Positions 20,183-29,237 are shown, numbered from the stretch's first letter. The stretch: DNA of 64,000 nt from CAVVYA01 sp963752345 (GCA_963752345.1 CAVVYA010000013.1:165399-229398); one strand, 5' to 3'. The notes: generated by a model not told the origin, from the letters alone. Numbers and translations are program-made.

Positions 20183-20569
20183 ATGTTCCAAAAAGTTTTC
20201 GTACCGCTGATCGTCGCCGTGGGTGTTTTCGCAGCCAGCTCGGCATCCGCCGCCGAGGGCGATCCGGTCGCCGGCAAGCGCGTGTTCGCCCAATGCAGCG
20301 CCTGCCACACCGTGGTCAAAGGCAAGAACGGCCTGGGGCCGAGTCTGCATGGTGTGGTCGGTCGCAAGGCCGGCACGGCCGAGGGCTTCAAGAACTATTC
20401 GCCCGCCATACAGAAGTCGGACATCGTGTGGACCGAGGAAAATATGGCGAAATACCTGAAGGATCCGAAAGGCTTCATTCCCGGCAATCGCATGATCTTA
20501 GCCGGCTTGAAGAAGGACGAGGATATCGCCAACGTCATCGCCTATATGGAACAGGCTTCGAAGGAATAG
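20183..20569 (+). CDS. Class I c-type cytochrome (cytochrome c2/c550-like) inside the ccm operon
   Basis: Small periplasmic electron carrier of 128 residues. A signal peptide (MFQKVFVPLIVAVGVFAASS) is followed by GDPVAGKRVFAQCSACHTV, with haem-binding C38-S-A-C41-H42, and by FIPGNRMILAGL with the distal Met ligand. I chose the ATG at 20183 because GGAG lies six bases upstream; the frame opens at 20150, overlapping ccmC. It sits between ccmC and ccmD, so the operon encodes both the maturation machinery and one of its substrates. Confidence 0.9.
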   Translation: MFQKVFVPLIVAVGVFAASSASAAEGDPVAGKRVFAQCSACHTVVKGKNGLGPSLHGVVGRKAGTAEGFKNYSPAIQKSDIVWTEENMAKYLKDPKGFIPGNRMILAGLKKDEDIANVIAYMEQASKE

Positions 20570-20586
20570 AAGGCATCCAATCGTCG

Positions 20587-20808
20587 ATGGAACATCTCTC
20601 CTCTCTCATTCATCTGGGCGGTTACGGCGCCTATGTCTGGCCGGCCTATGGCTTCACCGCAGCGTTGCTACTCGGGCTGCTGCTGTGGACGCTGACGACG
20701 TTGCGCGCCAACGAGCGCCTGCTCGCCCGCCTGCAGCACCGCCCAGCCGCCGGCGAGTCCGTGACGATGCCGCCCGCCCGCGGGCCGCGCCACGAGGCGG
20801 CGCGCTGA
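20587..20808 (+). CDS. ccmD: Haem exporter protein CcmD
   Basis: Short single-span membrane protein (73 residues) needed for release of holo-CcmE from the CcmABC complex. MEHLSSLIHLGGYGAYVWPA followed by one hydrophobic helix and a charged RANERLLARL stretch is the standard CcmD pattern. A C-terminal tail of about 20 residues is longer than usual. It lies between the cytochrome gene and ccmE. Confidence 0.87.
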   Translation: MEHLSSLIHLGGYGAYVWPAYGFTAALLLGLLLWTLTTLRANERLLARLQHRPAAGESVTMPPARGPRHEAAR

Positions 20809-20812
20809 CCGC

Positions 20813-21355
20813 ATGGCCAGCACGCCACCATCGCGCACCATCGCAACCGGACGCTCGCCCGCCGCGGCGCGCAAGCGCCGTCGACTCATGGTCGTCGTGT
20901 TGTCACTGGTGATGCTCGCGATCGCGGCGGGGCTGATCCTCACCGCGTTCCGCGACAGTATCGTGTTCTTCTATACGCCGAGCGAGCTGGCGGAAAAGCC
21001 GGTGCCGGCCGGACGCGCGCTGCGCATCGGCGGGTTGGTGGAAGACGGCAGCGTGGCGCGCGACGGCGACGTGGTCCGCTTTCGCGTCACCGATCTGAAA
21101 TCCGCGCTGCCCGTGACCTACAAGGGCATTCTCCCCGACCTGTTCCGCGAGGGCCAAGGCGTGGTGGCGGAAGGCGCGCTCGGCGCCGACGGCGTTTTCC
21201 AGGCGCGCCAGGTGCTGGCCAAGCATGACGAAACCTACATGCCGCCGGAAGTCGCCGAGGCGCTGAAGAAATCCGGCGAATGGCGGCCAGAGGGTAGCGG
21301 CGCGAGCGGCGCCCCGCGGCAGCCGGGAGCATTGCAGCAAGGACCCGGCCGATGA
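20813..21355 (+). CDS. ccmE: Cytochrome c maturation haem chaperone CcmE
   Basis: Periplasmic haem chaperone anchored by one N-terminal helix (RLMVVVLSLVMLAIAAGLIL). The covalent haem-binding His is H138 in VLAKHDETYMPPE, with the conserved Tyr142. The OB-fold strands IGGLVEDGSV and VRFRVTD precede it. Its stop overlaps the ccmF start (ATGA at 21352). Confidence 0.95.
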   Translation: MASTPPSRTIATGRSPAAARKRRRLMVVVLSLVMLAIAAGLILTAFRDSIVFFYTPSELAEKPVPAGRALRIGGLVEDGSVARDGDVVRFRVTDLKSALPVTYKGILPDLFREGQGVVAEGALGADGVFQARQVLAKHDETYMPPEVAEALKKSGEWRPEGSGASGAPRQPGALQQGPGR

Positions 21356-23355
21356 TTCCCGAGATCGGCCATTTCGCGCTCGCGCTGGCGCTGGTCATCG
21401 CGGCGCTGCAGAGCGTGCTGCCGTTGTGGGGCGCGGCGCGCGGTTCGATGCCGCTGATGCAATCGGCACGCAGCATGGCGACCGGCCAATTCGTCTTCGT
21501 GCTCGCCGCGTTTCTCGCCCTGACCTACGCCTATGTGACGTCCGATTTCAGCGTGGTCAACGTGGCGCAGAACTCGCACAGCGCCAAGCCGCTGCTCTAC
21601 AAGATCACCGGCGTGTGGAGCAACCACGAGGGCTCGATGCTGCTGTGGGTGCTCATCCTGGCGCTGTTCGGCTTTCTCGTCGCCGCCTTCAGCGCCGGCC
21701 TGCCGCCGTCCTTGCGCGCTCGCGTGCTCGCCGTGCAGGGCATGATCGGCGCCGCCTTCCTCGCCTTCATCCTGTTCACCTCGAATCCGTTCCTGCGGCT
21801 GATCCCGGTGCCGCCCGACGGCCAGGGCATGAACCCGATCCTGCAGGACCCTGGCCTCGCCTTTCATCCGCCGTTCCTCTATCTCGGCTATGTCGGATTC
21901 TCCGTCGCCTTCTCCTTCGCGGTCGCCGCGCTGATCGAGGGCCGCGTCGATCCCGCCTGGGCGCGCTGGGTACGGCCCTGGACGCTCGGCGCCTGGTGCG
22001 CGCTGACGCTGGGCATCGCGCTCGGCTCGTGGTGGGCCTATTACGAACTCGGCTGGGGCGGCTTCTGGTTTTGGGATCCGGTGGAGAATGCCTCGTTCAT
22101 GCCGTGGCTCGCCGGCACCGCGCTGCTCCATTCCGCGATCGTGGTCGAAAAACGCGATGCGCTGAAGAGCTGGACGGTGCTGCTCGCCATCCTGACCTTC
22201 GTGCTCAGCCTGATCGGCACCTTCCTGGTGCGCTCCGGCGTGCTGACCTCGGTGCATAGCTTCGCCAACGATCCGGAGCGCGGGCTGTTCATCCTCGCCA
22301 TACTCGCCGTCACAGCGGGTGGTGCGTTCATTCTCTATGCGGTGCGCGCGCCGGCGCTCAAGGGCGGCGGACTGTTTGCGCCGATCTCGCGCGAGGGCGC
22401 GCTGGTGCTCAACAACCTGCTGCTCGCCACCGCCTGCGCGACGGTGTTCCTCGGCACGCTCTATCCGCTGTTCCTCGACGTCTTCGGCGGTCCCAAGGTC
22501 TCCGTCGGCGGACCTTACTTCAACGCCACCTTCGTGCCGCTGATGATGCCGGTGCTGATCGCCATGGTGATCGGTCCGCTGCTGCCGTGGAAGCGCGCCG
22601 ACTTGATGACGGCGCTCGCGCGCCTGCGCCTCGCGCTCTTTTCCGCCGCTGCCGTCGCGCTGATCGTCTGGTGGCTGCAGGACGGCCCCGCGCTCGCCTT
22701 CGTCGGCATCGCACTCGCCACTTGGCTGATCGTCGGCTCGCTCGTCGAACTCGCCGAGCGCATCAAGCTGTTCCGCGAGCCGCTCGGCGACAGTGTTGCC
22801 CGTCTCGCGCGCACGCCGCGCTCGGCACTCGGCATGACCGTGGCCCATGCCGCCATGGGCATCGTGGTCGCCGGCATCACCGCCTCGACGGCGTGGCAGA
22901 GCGAGCATATCGGCGTCATGCGCCCGGGCGAGGCGGTAACCGTTGCCGGCTACAGCATCCTGCTGGAGAACGTCAACGAGGTACAGGGACCGAACTATGT
23001 GGCGCGGCGCGCGACCCTGACAGTGACGCGCAACGGCAATTTTGTCGCCACATTGACGCCGGAGAAGCGCTTCTTCCCGGTGCAGAACACGACGACCACC
23101 GAAGCGGCGATCCATACCACCTGGCTCGCCGACCTCTATGCCGTGCTCGGCGATCCCGGCTCGGACCAGACGCGCGACGCCGGCGGCTGGGTGATCCGGC
23201 TCTATCACAATCCGCTGGTGCCGTGGATCTGGCTCGGCGCCACGCTGATGTCGCTCGGCGGCGTGGTGTCGCTGTCCGACCGGCGCCACCGCATCGGCGC
23301 GCCGACCCGCAGCGCGCGCGCGCGGCGCGGCCCGGCGGCGGGAGCACCCGCCTAG
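21352..23355 (+). CDS. ccmF: Cytochrome c haem lyase subunit CcmF
   Basis: Large polytopic membrane protein (667 residues) forming the haem lyase with CcmH/CcmI. The WWD motif is in ELGWGGFWFWDPVENASFMP, preceded by LYKITGVWSNHEGSMLLW, which supplies one conserved His. LQDPGLAFHPPFLYLGYVG and FLVRSGVLTSVHSFA carry further His ligands. Intact and full-length. Confidence 0.96.
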   Translation: MIPEIGHFALALALVIAALQSVLPLWGAARGSMPLMQSARSMATGQFVFVLAAFLALTYAYVTSDFSVVNVAQNSHSAKPLLYKITGVWSNHEGSMLLWVLILALFGFLVAAFSAGLPPSLRARVLAVQGMIGAAFLAFILFTSNPFLRLIPVPPDGQGMNPILQDPGLAFHPPFLYLGYVGFSVAFSFAVAALIEGRVDPAWARWVRPWTLGAWCALTLGIALGSWWAYYELGWGGFWFWDPVENASFMPWLAGTALLHSAIVVEKRDALKSWTVLLAILTFVLSLIGTFLVRSGVLTSVHSFANDPERGLFILAILAVTAGGAFILYAVRAPALKGGGLFAPISREGALVLNNLLLATACATVFLGTLYPLFLDVFGGPKVSVGGPYFNATFVPLMMPVLIAMVIGPLLPWKRADLMTALARLRLALFSAAAVALIVWWLQDGPALAFVGIALATWLIVGSLVELAERIKLFREPLGDSVARLARTPRSALGMTVAHAAMGIVVAGITASTAWQSEHIGVMRPGEAVTVAGYSILLENVNEVQGPNYVARRATLTVTRNGNFVATLTPEKRFFPVQNTTTTEAAIHTTWLADLYAVLGDPGSDQTRDAGGWVIRLYHNPLVPWIWLGATLMSLGGVVSLSDRRHRIGAPTRSARARRGPAAGAPA

Positions 23356-23358
23356 ATC

Positions 23359-23892
23359 ATGCGCTGGGCCTATATTCTTCCCATCGGGCTGTTCGCGGCG
23401 CTCGCGGTCGCCTTCGCCGTCGGCCTCGGCTTGCGCCCCGACATCATCCCCTCGGCCCTGATCAACCAGGAAGCGCCGGCTTTCAGGCTGCCGCCGCTGC
23501 CCGGCCGCGACGACGGCGGCCTGTCGAGCGACGATCTCAAGGGCGACGGGCCGACTCTCGTCAATGTCTTCGCGTCCTGGTGCATCCCGTGCCGCGCCGA
23601 ACATGCGCAATTGACCGCGCTGGCGCGCGAGCATGGCGTGCGCGTCGTCGCCATCAACTACAAGGACAAGCCGGACGAGGCCCTGGCGTGGCTCGCCGAG
23701 CTCGGCAACCCGTTCAGCAAGATCGGCATGGACACCACGGGCCGCGTCGCCCTCGACTGGGGCGTCTATGGCGTGCCCGAGACCTTCGTGATCGACAAGC
23801 AGGGCCGCATCCGTTTCAAGCATGTCGGCCCGCTGATGGATTATGATGTGACGGACACGATCCTGCCCGTCCTGCGGAGACTCAAGGATTGA
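23359..23892 (+). CDS. ccmG: Thiol:disulfide interchange protein CcmG/DsbE
   Basis: Membrane-anchored periplasmic thioredoxin that reduces apocytochrome or CcmH thiols. It has one N-terminal helix, then the active site NVFASWCIPCRAEH with Cys75 and Cys78, and the cis-Pro region YGVPETFVIDKQG. 177 residues. It overlaps ccmH by the TTGA at 23889. Confidence 0.95.
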   Translation: MRWAYILPIGLFAALAVAFAVGLGLRPDIIPSALINQEAPAFRLPPLPGRDDGGLSSDDLKGDGPTLVNVFASWCIPCRAEHAQLTALAREHGVRVVAINYKDKPDEALAWLAELGNPFSKIGMDTTGRVALDWGVYGVPETFVIDKQGRIRFKHVGPLMDYDVTDTILPVLRRLKD

Positions 23893-24350
23893 GAACCGTC
23901 TGTCGTCTGCTCGTGCTGCTGGCCCTTCTGGCGCCGCTGCCGGCCTTCGCCGTGCAGCCCGACGAGGTACTGCCGAACCCGGCGCTCGAAGCGCGCGCGC
24001 GCGACATCAGCAAGCATCTGCGCTGCCTGGTGTGCCAGAACCAGTCGATCGACGATTCCGACGCGGATCTCGCGCGCGACCTGCGCATCGTGGTGCGTGA
24101 CCGGCTGAAGGCGGGCGACAGCGACCAACAAGTCATGGCCTATGTCACCGCGCGCTACGGCGATTTCGTGCTGCTCAAGCCGCCGTTCAAGCCGGCGACC
24201 TGGATCCTGTGGTTCGGCCCGGCGGCGATTCTGCTGATCGGCGTTGCCGGCATCGCCGTTTACCTGCGGCGCCGTCCAGCCCCCGCTGCCGCCCCCGACC
24301 TGAGCGACGACGAGCGCAAGCGGCTGGCCGATCTGCTGAAGGACCGCTGA
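23889..24350 (+). CDS. ccmH: Cytochrome c biogenesis protein CcmH (CycL)
   Basis: Periplasmic, membrane-anchored thiol protein acting with CcmG to prepare apocytochrome haem sites. A signal sequence precedes the hallmark LRCLVCQNQSIDDSDADLA with Cys46 and Cys49. A single helix (WILWFGPAAILLIGVAGIAV) lies near the end. The TTG start at 23889 overlaps the ccmG stop; AAGG lies just upstream. The stop overlaps the next start as TGATG. Confidence 0.93.
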   Translation: MRTVCRLLVLLALLAPLPAFAVQPDEVLPNPALEARARDISKHLRCLVCQNQSIDDSDADLARDLRIVVRDRLKAGDSDQQVMAYVTARYGDFVLLKPPFKPATWILWFGPAAILLIGVAGIAVYLRRRPAPAAAPDLSDDERKRLADLLKDR

Positions 24351-25546
24351 TGGTGCTGTGGCTCGTCTTCGGCGTTATGGCTGTTGTGGCGGTCGGCTTC
24401 GTCGCCGCTCCGCTGCTGCGCCGCGCGCCGCGCGAAGATCCGCCTGAGCGCGCCGACTACGAACTGGCGGTCTATAAGGACCAGTTGCGCGATATCGAGC
24501 GCGACCGTGCGCGCGGCGTTCTCGACGAGGAGCAGGCGGCCGCGGCGCGGCTCGAAGTCGAGCGCCGCATGCTCGCAGCCGCAGCCACGGCGCCCGAGAC
24601 GACCGCGCCGCCGGCCACGGCGGCGCGCATGCCGTGGCATCTTGCCGTGATTGTCGCGCTCATCCTGATTCCCGCCGCCGGCCTGGTCTATCTTCACCAG
24701 GGCGCGCCGTGGTTCGATCGCCTGTCGCTTGCGCGCGAACAGACCGAACAGCAGCAATTCGCCGCTCTGATCGCCGAACTCGAGCGGCGTCTGGCGGCCG
24801 CGCCCGACGACAAGCGCGGCTGGGTGCTGTTGGCACGCGGCTACGCCAGGCAGGGCCGCCTGGCGGAAGCCGAGGTCGCCCAGCAACGCGCTCTGGCGCT
24901 CGCCGCCGACGATGCGGAAGCGGCGGAAATCGCCGCCGGATACGGTCAGATTCTGATCGAGGAAGCCCAGGGCATCGTGACGCCGGCGGCACGGGCGGCG
25001 CTGGCCGAAGCATTGAAGCGCAATTCCGCCCATCCCCAGGCGCGCTACTTCACGGGCCTCGCCAAACTGCAGGACGGCGATGTGCCGGCCGCGCTCGCAG
25101 CGTGGCGCGCGTTGCTCGCCGATACGCCACCCGAGGCGCCGTGGCGCGACGGACTCGCGGAGCAGGTCAAGCGGCTGGAAGCGGAGGCCCCCGCGCCCGC
25201 CGATCCAGCGGCGCGCCAGGCGATGATCGAATCCATGGTGGCCGGCCTCGCCGCGCGGCTCGAAGAGACACGCGCGTCCGGTGGCGGCACGGCGGAGGAC
25301 TGGGCGCGGCTCGGCCGTTCCTATCGCGTGCTCGGCCGCGCGGAGGCGGCGCGCGACGCCTATGGCGAAGCACTCAAGCGTCAGCCCGACGACATCGCCC
25401 TGCTGCGCGATTATGCGGTGGTGACGGCTGAGGCCGCGGGTGAAACCAGCGCGGCTTACAGCGCGGCACTCGAGCAATTGCGTGACCGGCTGCCCATGGG
25501 CAGCACCGAACGCGCCGCCATCGAACAGCAGCTCAAAAAATTCTAG
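24350..25546 (+). CDS. ccmI: Cytochrome c biogenesis protein CcmI (CycH)
   Basis: Apocytochrome chaperone of the haem lyase complex. Two N-terminal helices (VLWLVFGVMAVVAVGFVAAP and the one around WHLAVIVALILIPAAGLVY) enclose a cytoplasmic loop with ADYELAVYKDQLRDIERDR, typical of CycH. The C-terminal part is periplasmic with TPR repeats (GWVLLARGYARQGRLAEAE; WARLGRSYRVLGRAEAARD). 398 residues. Last gene of the operon. Confidence 0.92.
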   Translation: MVLWLVFGVMAVVAVGFVAAPLLRRAPREDPPERADYELAVYKDQLRDIERDRARGVLDEEQAAAARLEVERRMLAAAATAPETTAPPATAARMPWHLAVIVALILIPAAGLVYLHQGAPWFDRLSLAREQTEQQQFAALIAELERRLAAAPDDKRGWVLLARGYARQGRLAEAEVAQQRALALAADDAEAAEIAAGYGQILIEEAQGIVTPAARAALAEALKRNSAHPQARYFTGLAKLQDGDVPAALAAWRALLADTPPEAPWRDGLAEQVKRLEAEAPAPADPAARQAMIESMVAGLAARLEETRASGGGTAEDWARLGRSYRVLGRAEAARDAYGEALKRQPDDIALLRDYAVVTAEAAGETSAAYSAALEQLRDRLPMGSTERAAIEQQLKKF

Positions 25547-25726
25547 TTCAGTGAGCGGCCGGCAGAGGCACGGCGGCGAGATCGGTTACGCCGATGTCCA
25601 AGCCGAATTGCGCGGCTCAGCGCTGATGTGAAGCTCGTCCGGCGCTGCCCGTCGAACCGGAACATTCATGAAAGCAGCCGGTTTCTTCCCCGTTCCGAAC
25701 CCCCCATTCCGGGAAGGAAGGCCGCC

Positions 25727-26332
25727 GTGACCAATATCCTCGTGCTGTATTACAGCTCCTACGGCCATACAGAACGGATGGCCGAGGCGGCCGCCGAAGG
25801 CGCGCGGTCCGTCGCGAGAACCGATGTCGTAGTCAAACGGGTGCCGGAATTGATGCCGCCCGACGCCGCCAAGAGCGCTGGCTTCAAGCTCGATCAGGCG
25901 GCACCGATCGCCATCGTCGAGGAACTTCCGAGCTACGACGGCATCATCTTCGGTACGCCGACGCGATTCGGCAACATGGCGGCACAGATGCGCAACTTTT
26001 TCGACCAAACCGGCGGCCATTGGGCGAACGGCGCCTTGATCGGCAAGGTCGGATCCGTCTTCACCTCGACCGCGACCCAGCACGGCGGCCAGGAAAGCAC
26101 GATCTTGAGTTTTCATATCACCCTGCTGCACCAAGGCATGGTGATCGTCGGCCTGCCCTATTCCTTTGCCGGCCAGATGCGGCTCGACGAGATCACCGGC
26201 TGCTCACCTTATGGCGCATCAACCATCGCCGGCGGCAAGGGCGAACGCCAGCCGAGCGCCAACGAACTCGACGGGGCGCGCTTTCAAGGCAAGCACGTGG
26301 CGGAGATCGCGGCGAAGTTGGCGCGCGCCTGA
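25727..26332 (+). CDS. wrbA: NAD(P)H:quinone oxidoreductase WrbA
   Basis: Flavodoxin-like FMN enzyme performing two-electron reduction of quinones. The N-terminus VLYYSSYGHTERMAEAAAEG binds the FMN phosphate. GTPTRFGNMAAQMRNFFDQT, STATQHGGQESTILSFH and CSPYGASTIAGG are the usual family blocks. The start is the GTG at 25727, preceded by AAGGAAGG; it gives a normal 201 residues. A decayed second copy of its 3' end lies at about 27,995-28,170. Confidence 0.93.
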   Translation: MTNILVLYYSSYGHTERMAEAAAEGARSVARTDVVVKRVPELMPPDAAKSAGFKLDQAAPIAIVEELPSYDGIIFGTPTRFGNMAAQMRNFFDQTGGHWANGALIGKVGSVFTSTATQHGGQESTILSFHITLLHQGMVIVGLPYSFAGQMRLDEITGCSPYGASTIAGGKGERQPSANELDGARFQGKHVAEIAAKLARA

Positions 26333-26439
26333 CGCATCTTCGGATCGGCCCGATCCGACTTATCCGAGGACCATTTAACGATGCTGATGCCTGCCGGCGC
26401 TCCTGACTCGGTGGCCGAGCGCGAACCACGCGCCAGCGA

Positions 26440-26853
26440 CTACATCAGGTAATACAACTGCATGTTCGGCGGCACACGCTCAGGATTTTGCTTTTGCAGA
26501 ATTGTCGAAGCGACATCCACAGCGTCGACCAGTTCATCGGGTGTAAAGGGTTTGGCGAGGCATCCCAAGACGCCGATCTGCATGCCGACCTTTTGACAGT
26601 CGCCCGGATTGCCGGACACGAACACGCACGGAATACCATGACGTTCCCGGAGATGCCGCGCGATCACGGCGCCGGAGGCGCGGCGGGCCAGCTTCAGGTC
26701 GACCAGCGCAAGATCGGGCCTGGTCGCGGCGGCAATCCGCATCGCTCCGACTTCCTCGCGCGCCAACCCCACAACCATATGCCCGGCCTCGCTGAGCGAC
26801 TCATCCATGCTCAATGCGACCATGACGTCGTCTTCGACAATGAGAATTCTCAT
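26440..26853 (-). CDS. Stand-alone response regulator receiver (CheY-like)
   Basis: Single REC domain of 137 residues with no output domain. The acidic pocket is in ILIVEDD, the phospho-acceptor Asp in LALVDLKLA, the Ser in CVFVSGNPGDC and the Lys in CLAKPFTPDEL. I chose the ATG at 26853, which begins MRILIVEDD. No kinase is adjacent. A close paralogue lies at 27,255-27,677 on the same strand, with a small DUF3606 gene between. Confidence 0.87.
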   Translation of the reverse strand: MRILIVEDDVMVALSMDESLSEAGHMVVGLAREEVGAMRIAAATRPDLALVDLKLARRASGAVIARHLRERHGIPCVFVSGNPGDCQKVGMQIGVLGCLAKPFTPDELVDAVDVASTILQKQNPERVPPNMQLYYLM

Positions 26854-27043
26854 TACATCCACGCATACCCATTTTCTCATAAGTCGCCTAGCCGGCGATT
26901 TTTTGTTCGGTCACGTACAATCTATAAACAGCGTAAGTGGGTACTTTGTTCCAAAGATTTTCGCCACAACGATGCCACAAGCCGAACAGGAACCCGGTTT
27001 TGAAGGCGCCGTTCTTAGGAGCACGTTATGTAGGAGGTGCTTT

Positions 27044-27232
27044 ATGACTGATGATTTGAGGAACCGGGGGCCTATGGATCGCGCTCATATCAACATCCAT
27101 GAAGACCACGAAGTCGACTGGTGGACCAGGAAACTCGGCGTGTCGTCCGACCAGATCCGCGATGCGGTCGCGCAAGTCGGCACGAGCGCCGAACTGGTCG
27201 CCCGGCAATTGAACCGAAGACTGCCCAAGTAA
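27044..27232 (+). CDS. DUF3606 domain small protein
   Basis: 62-residue protein with the DUF3606 pattern: RAHINIHEDHEVDWWTRKLG, then SSDQIRDAVAQVGTSAELVARQL. This is a small helical domain of unknown function common in Alphaproteobacteria. The start is fixed by a perfect GGAGGT six bases upstream. It lies between two single-domain receivers read in the opposite direction. Confidence 0.8.
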   Translation: MTDDLRNRGPMDRAHINIHEDHEVDWWTRKLGVSSDQIRDAVAQVGTSAELVARQLNRRLPK

Positions 27233-27254
27233 GCTCACCCCCGTTCTGGGATGC

Positions 27255-27677
27255 TCAGGCGGCGCGTGGTCCATAGAGCTCCATCTCTTCCGGCAACGAA
27301 CCGCGCGGCCTCTGGCGGGCGATGAGCGCCTCGGCGATGTCCAGTGTCAGCAAAAGGGTGGCACGAGAAAACGGCTTGCGGAGACAACCCAGAGCGCCGA
27401 CCCGCATTCCGACTTTCCGGCACGTATCCGGTTTACCGGAGACGAATAGCGTCGGTGTGCCATAGAGATTGCGGATCATGTTCGCGACCACGGCCCCCGA
27501 CGCACCGAAGGCCAGATTCAAATCCAGAAGGGCCAGATCGGGTGGCTCAGCAGTGGCGATTTGCAGGGCGCCGTGCTCGTCGGATGCCAGCCCTACGACG
27601 ACGTGACCGGCAGACGTGATCGTCTCCTCCATATCCGCTGCCAAAATACTATCATCTTCAACCAACAAGATGCGCAC
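27255..27677 (-). CDS. Stand-alone response regulator receiver (paralogue of 26,440-26,853)
   Basis: Single REC domain of 140 residues. It has ILLVEDD, the acceptor Asp in LALLDLNLAFG, Ser in LFVSGKPDTC and Lys in CLRKPFSRATL. The order of conserved residues and the shared GCL.KPF and VVGLA segments show close relation to the receiver at 26,440-26,853, so a duplication is likely. Both end in a short MQLYYL/MELYGP tail. Confidence 0.87.
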   Translation of the reverse strand: MRILLVEDDSILAADMEETITSAGHVVVGLASDEHGALQIATAEPPDLALLDLNLAFGASGAVVANMIRNLYGTPTLFVSGKPDTCRKVGMRVGALGCLRKPFSRATLLLTLDIAEALIARQRPRGSLPEEMELYGPRAA

Positions 27678-28500
27678 GACGACTCCTGAACGGCCTGAGT
27701 GATGGGTTGCTCTATGTGCCGATCATGAAACGACTCGTCCGTAGAGCCGGTTCCGCCTGTACGTGTTCGTGTCACTCTTCTTGAAACCCAGATGCCCGGC
27801 GAGGTTTCCGGCTCACCGACCCGGTGGCAAACCGTGCCCCATCAATTCCCGTTGTATTTCCGAGCGGTGACGGGCGCCCCCCACCAGAGCCGGTTGGGTC
27901 TGGTTAAGCCGGGGGAGACTTTCTGACCGCCGCATAGCGGACGCGGCTGAGCGGCGGCCCCACATGGCGCAGAACCACAGGCAAATGTTCGCCAAGCTGC
28001 CTCACTCGCTTCCTGGGCCCATGCGGCTCCCCAGGTCGCCACCTGCTGACCCTACGGCGCATCGACCCTTGTCGGCGGCAAGGGCGGTGCCCGCCGAACG
28101 CGAAGAAGCTCAGCGGCGCGTTCCCAGGGCAAGCACGCGGCCGAGGGCGCGGCGAAGCTCGTCCGCATAGCGAAAGTGGTCAGCGGCGCGTGAGTCCGGC
28201 GGGCAATTGGAACTGGCCCACCGGATAACCCGCGAGAAACGCGAATATCTCGTCGGATGGCAGCACGTCGGCACACGCCGTCTTTGCCGCCGCGCCGCCC
28301 TCGACGACCGGAAACCTCCGCCGACGAAGGTCGACAACCGCTTTGCGGCGGCAAGGCCGCATGCGCCACAGAACGTTTGTTCCACATGGCGCCGCCCCGC
28401 TACTCTGTCGCTACACCGCACATCCTGGCTCACAGCGCCGTTGTTCGCGGGCGAGCCAGCGCCGCAGGGCCGTCAATCGCCTCAATTCTGTGGAGAAACT
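27678..28500. other. Gap with gene debris
   Basis: No intact gene. It holds the upstream region of the second receiver, the wrbA remnant (27,995-28,170), and a minus-strand open stretch at 28,180-28,362 ending in DEIFAFLAGYPVGQFQLPAG that may be another gene fragment but that I cannot identify. The right end carries TGGAGAAACT just before the cysteine hydrolase gene. Confidence 0.5.
27995..28170 (+). pseudogene. Remnant of a second wrbA gene (3' end only)
   Basis: About 175 bases align with the 3' end of wrbA (about 26,151-26,325). Shared blocks include CCATGCGGCTC, CGGCGCATC, GGCGGCAAGGGCG, GGGCAAGCACG and GCGGCGAAGCTCG. In translation the pieces PYGASTLVGGKG and QGKHAAEGAAKLVR match the wrbA C-terminus. 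The middle is out of frame and the N-terminal two thirds is missing. Confidence 0.75.
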
Positions 28501-29211
28501 ATGCGTCGAGATTTTGAAGACCATTGCTGGAAGGACGTCGTCGACGCGGAAACCCTGGAGCTTTACCGCCACAAATCGGCGCGCGAAACCTTCGTGGGAC
28601 GGAAACCCGCACTGATTGCCGTCGATCTCTATAACGCCGTCTATGAGGGCGGCGCAGTACCGGTGCTGGAGGCCGAGAAGATCTCTCCCGGCTCATGCGG
28701 AAAGTTTGCGTGGGAGGCGATCGAGCCGACCAAGGCGCTTTTTGCCGCCGCACGCGCGGCGGGCGTCCCGGTCGTCAATGTGACACGCGCCCCACGACCC
28801 GGCGTCGAGCGCACGCGGTCTGCGAAGATGAAGAAGACTCCCAGCACGGCCAAAAACCCGTTCGACTTCTTCGCGCCGTTCAAGCCCCTCGCAGGCGAAC
28901 TCGTGATCGGGAAGGATCTGGCGAGCAGCTTCTTCGGCACGCCCTTGGGGTCCTATCTGCGCCAGATGGGCGTCGAAAGCCTGATCGTTTGCGGCGAAAG
29001 CACATCGGGCTGTGTGCGGGCCACGGTGTGGGAAGGCCATTCCATGGGATTCCATACCGTCGTCGTCGAGGAATGCTGCTTCGACCGCAGCGCCCTGGTG
29101 CACAAGATGAACTTGTTCGACCTGCATCATAAATACGCCGACGTGATGCATCTCGATGAGGTGCTGGCGCACCTTTCGGTCCTGGTGCCGGACCGTAAAA
29201 CCGTTGCCTGA
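28501..29211 (+). CDS. Isochorismatase-family cysteine hydrolase
   Basis: Cysteine amidohydrolase of the isochorismatase-like fold, the group with N-carbamoylsarcosine amidase, maleamate amidohydrolase and nicotinamidase. The triad is visible: Asp42 in ALIAVDLYNAVYEG, Lys in LVIGKDLASSFFGTPL and the nucleophilic Cys in VCGESTSGCVRATVWEG. 236 residues, start at the ATG at 28501 after GGAG. It is 26 bases upstream of a TTT solute receptor, suggesting uptake and hydrolysis of an amide or a pyrimidine/pyridine catabolite. Substrate cannot be assigned from sequence. Confidence 0.85.
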   Translation: MRRDFEDHCWKDVVDAETLELYRHKSARETFVGRKPALIAVDLYNAVYEGGAVPVLEAEKISPGSCGKFAWEAIEPTKALFAAARAAGVPVVNVTRAPRPGVERTRSAKMKKTPSTAKNPFDFFAPFKPLAGELVIGKDLASSFFGTPLGSYLRQMGVESLIVCGESTSGCVRATVWEGHSMGFHTVVVEECCFDRSALVHKMNLFDLHHKYADVMHLDEVLAHLSVLVPDRKTVA

Positions 29212-29237
29212 ATGCTATTGGAGAGGATGAAGAGTCA

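Noticed and set aside
21235..23823. 862-codon minus-strand open frame opposite ccmEFG
   Set aside because: The + strand carries clear CcmE, CcmF and CcmG; the minus frame has low-complexity shadow composition.
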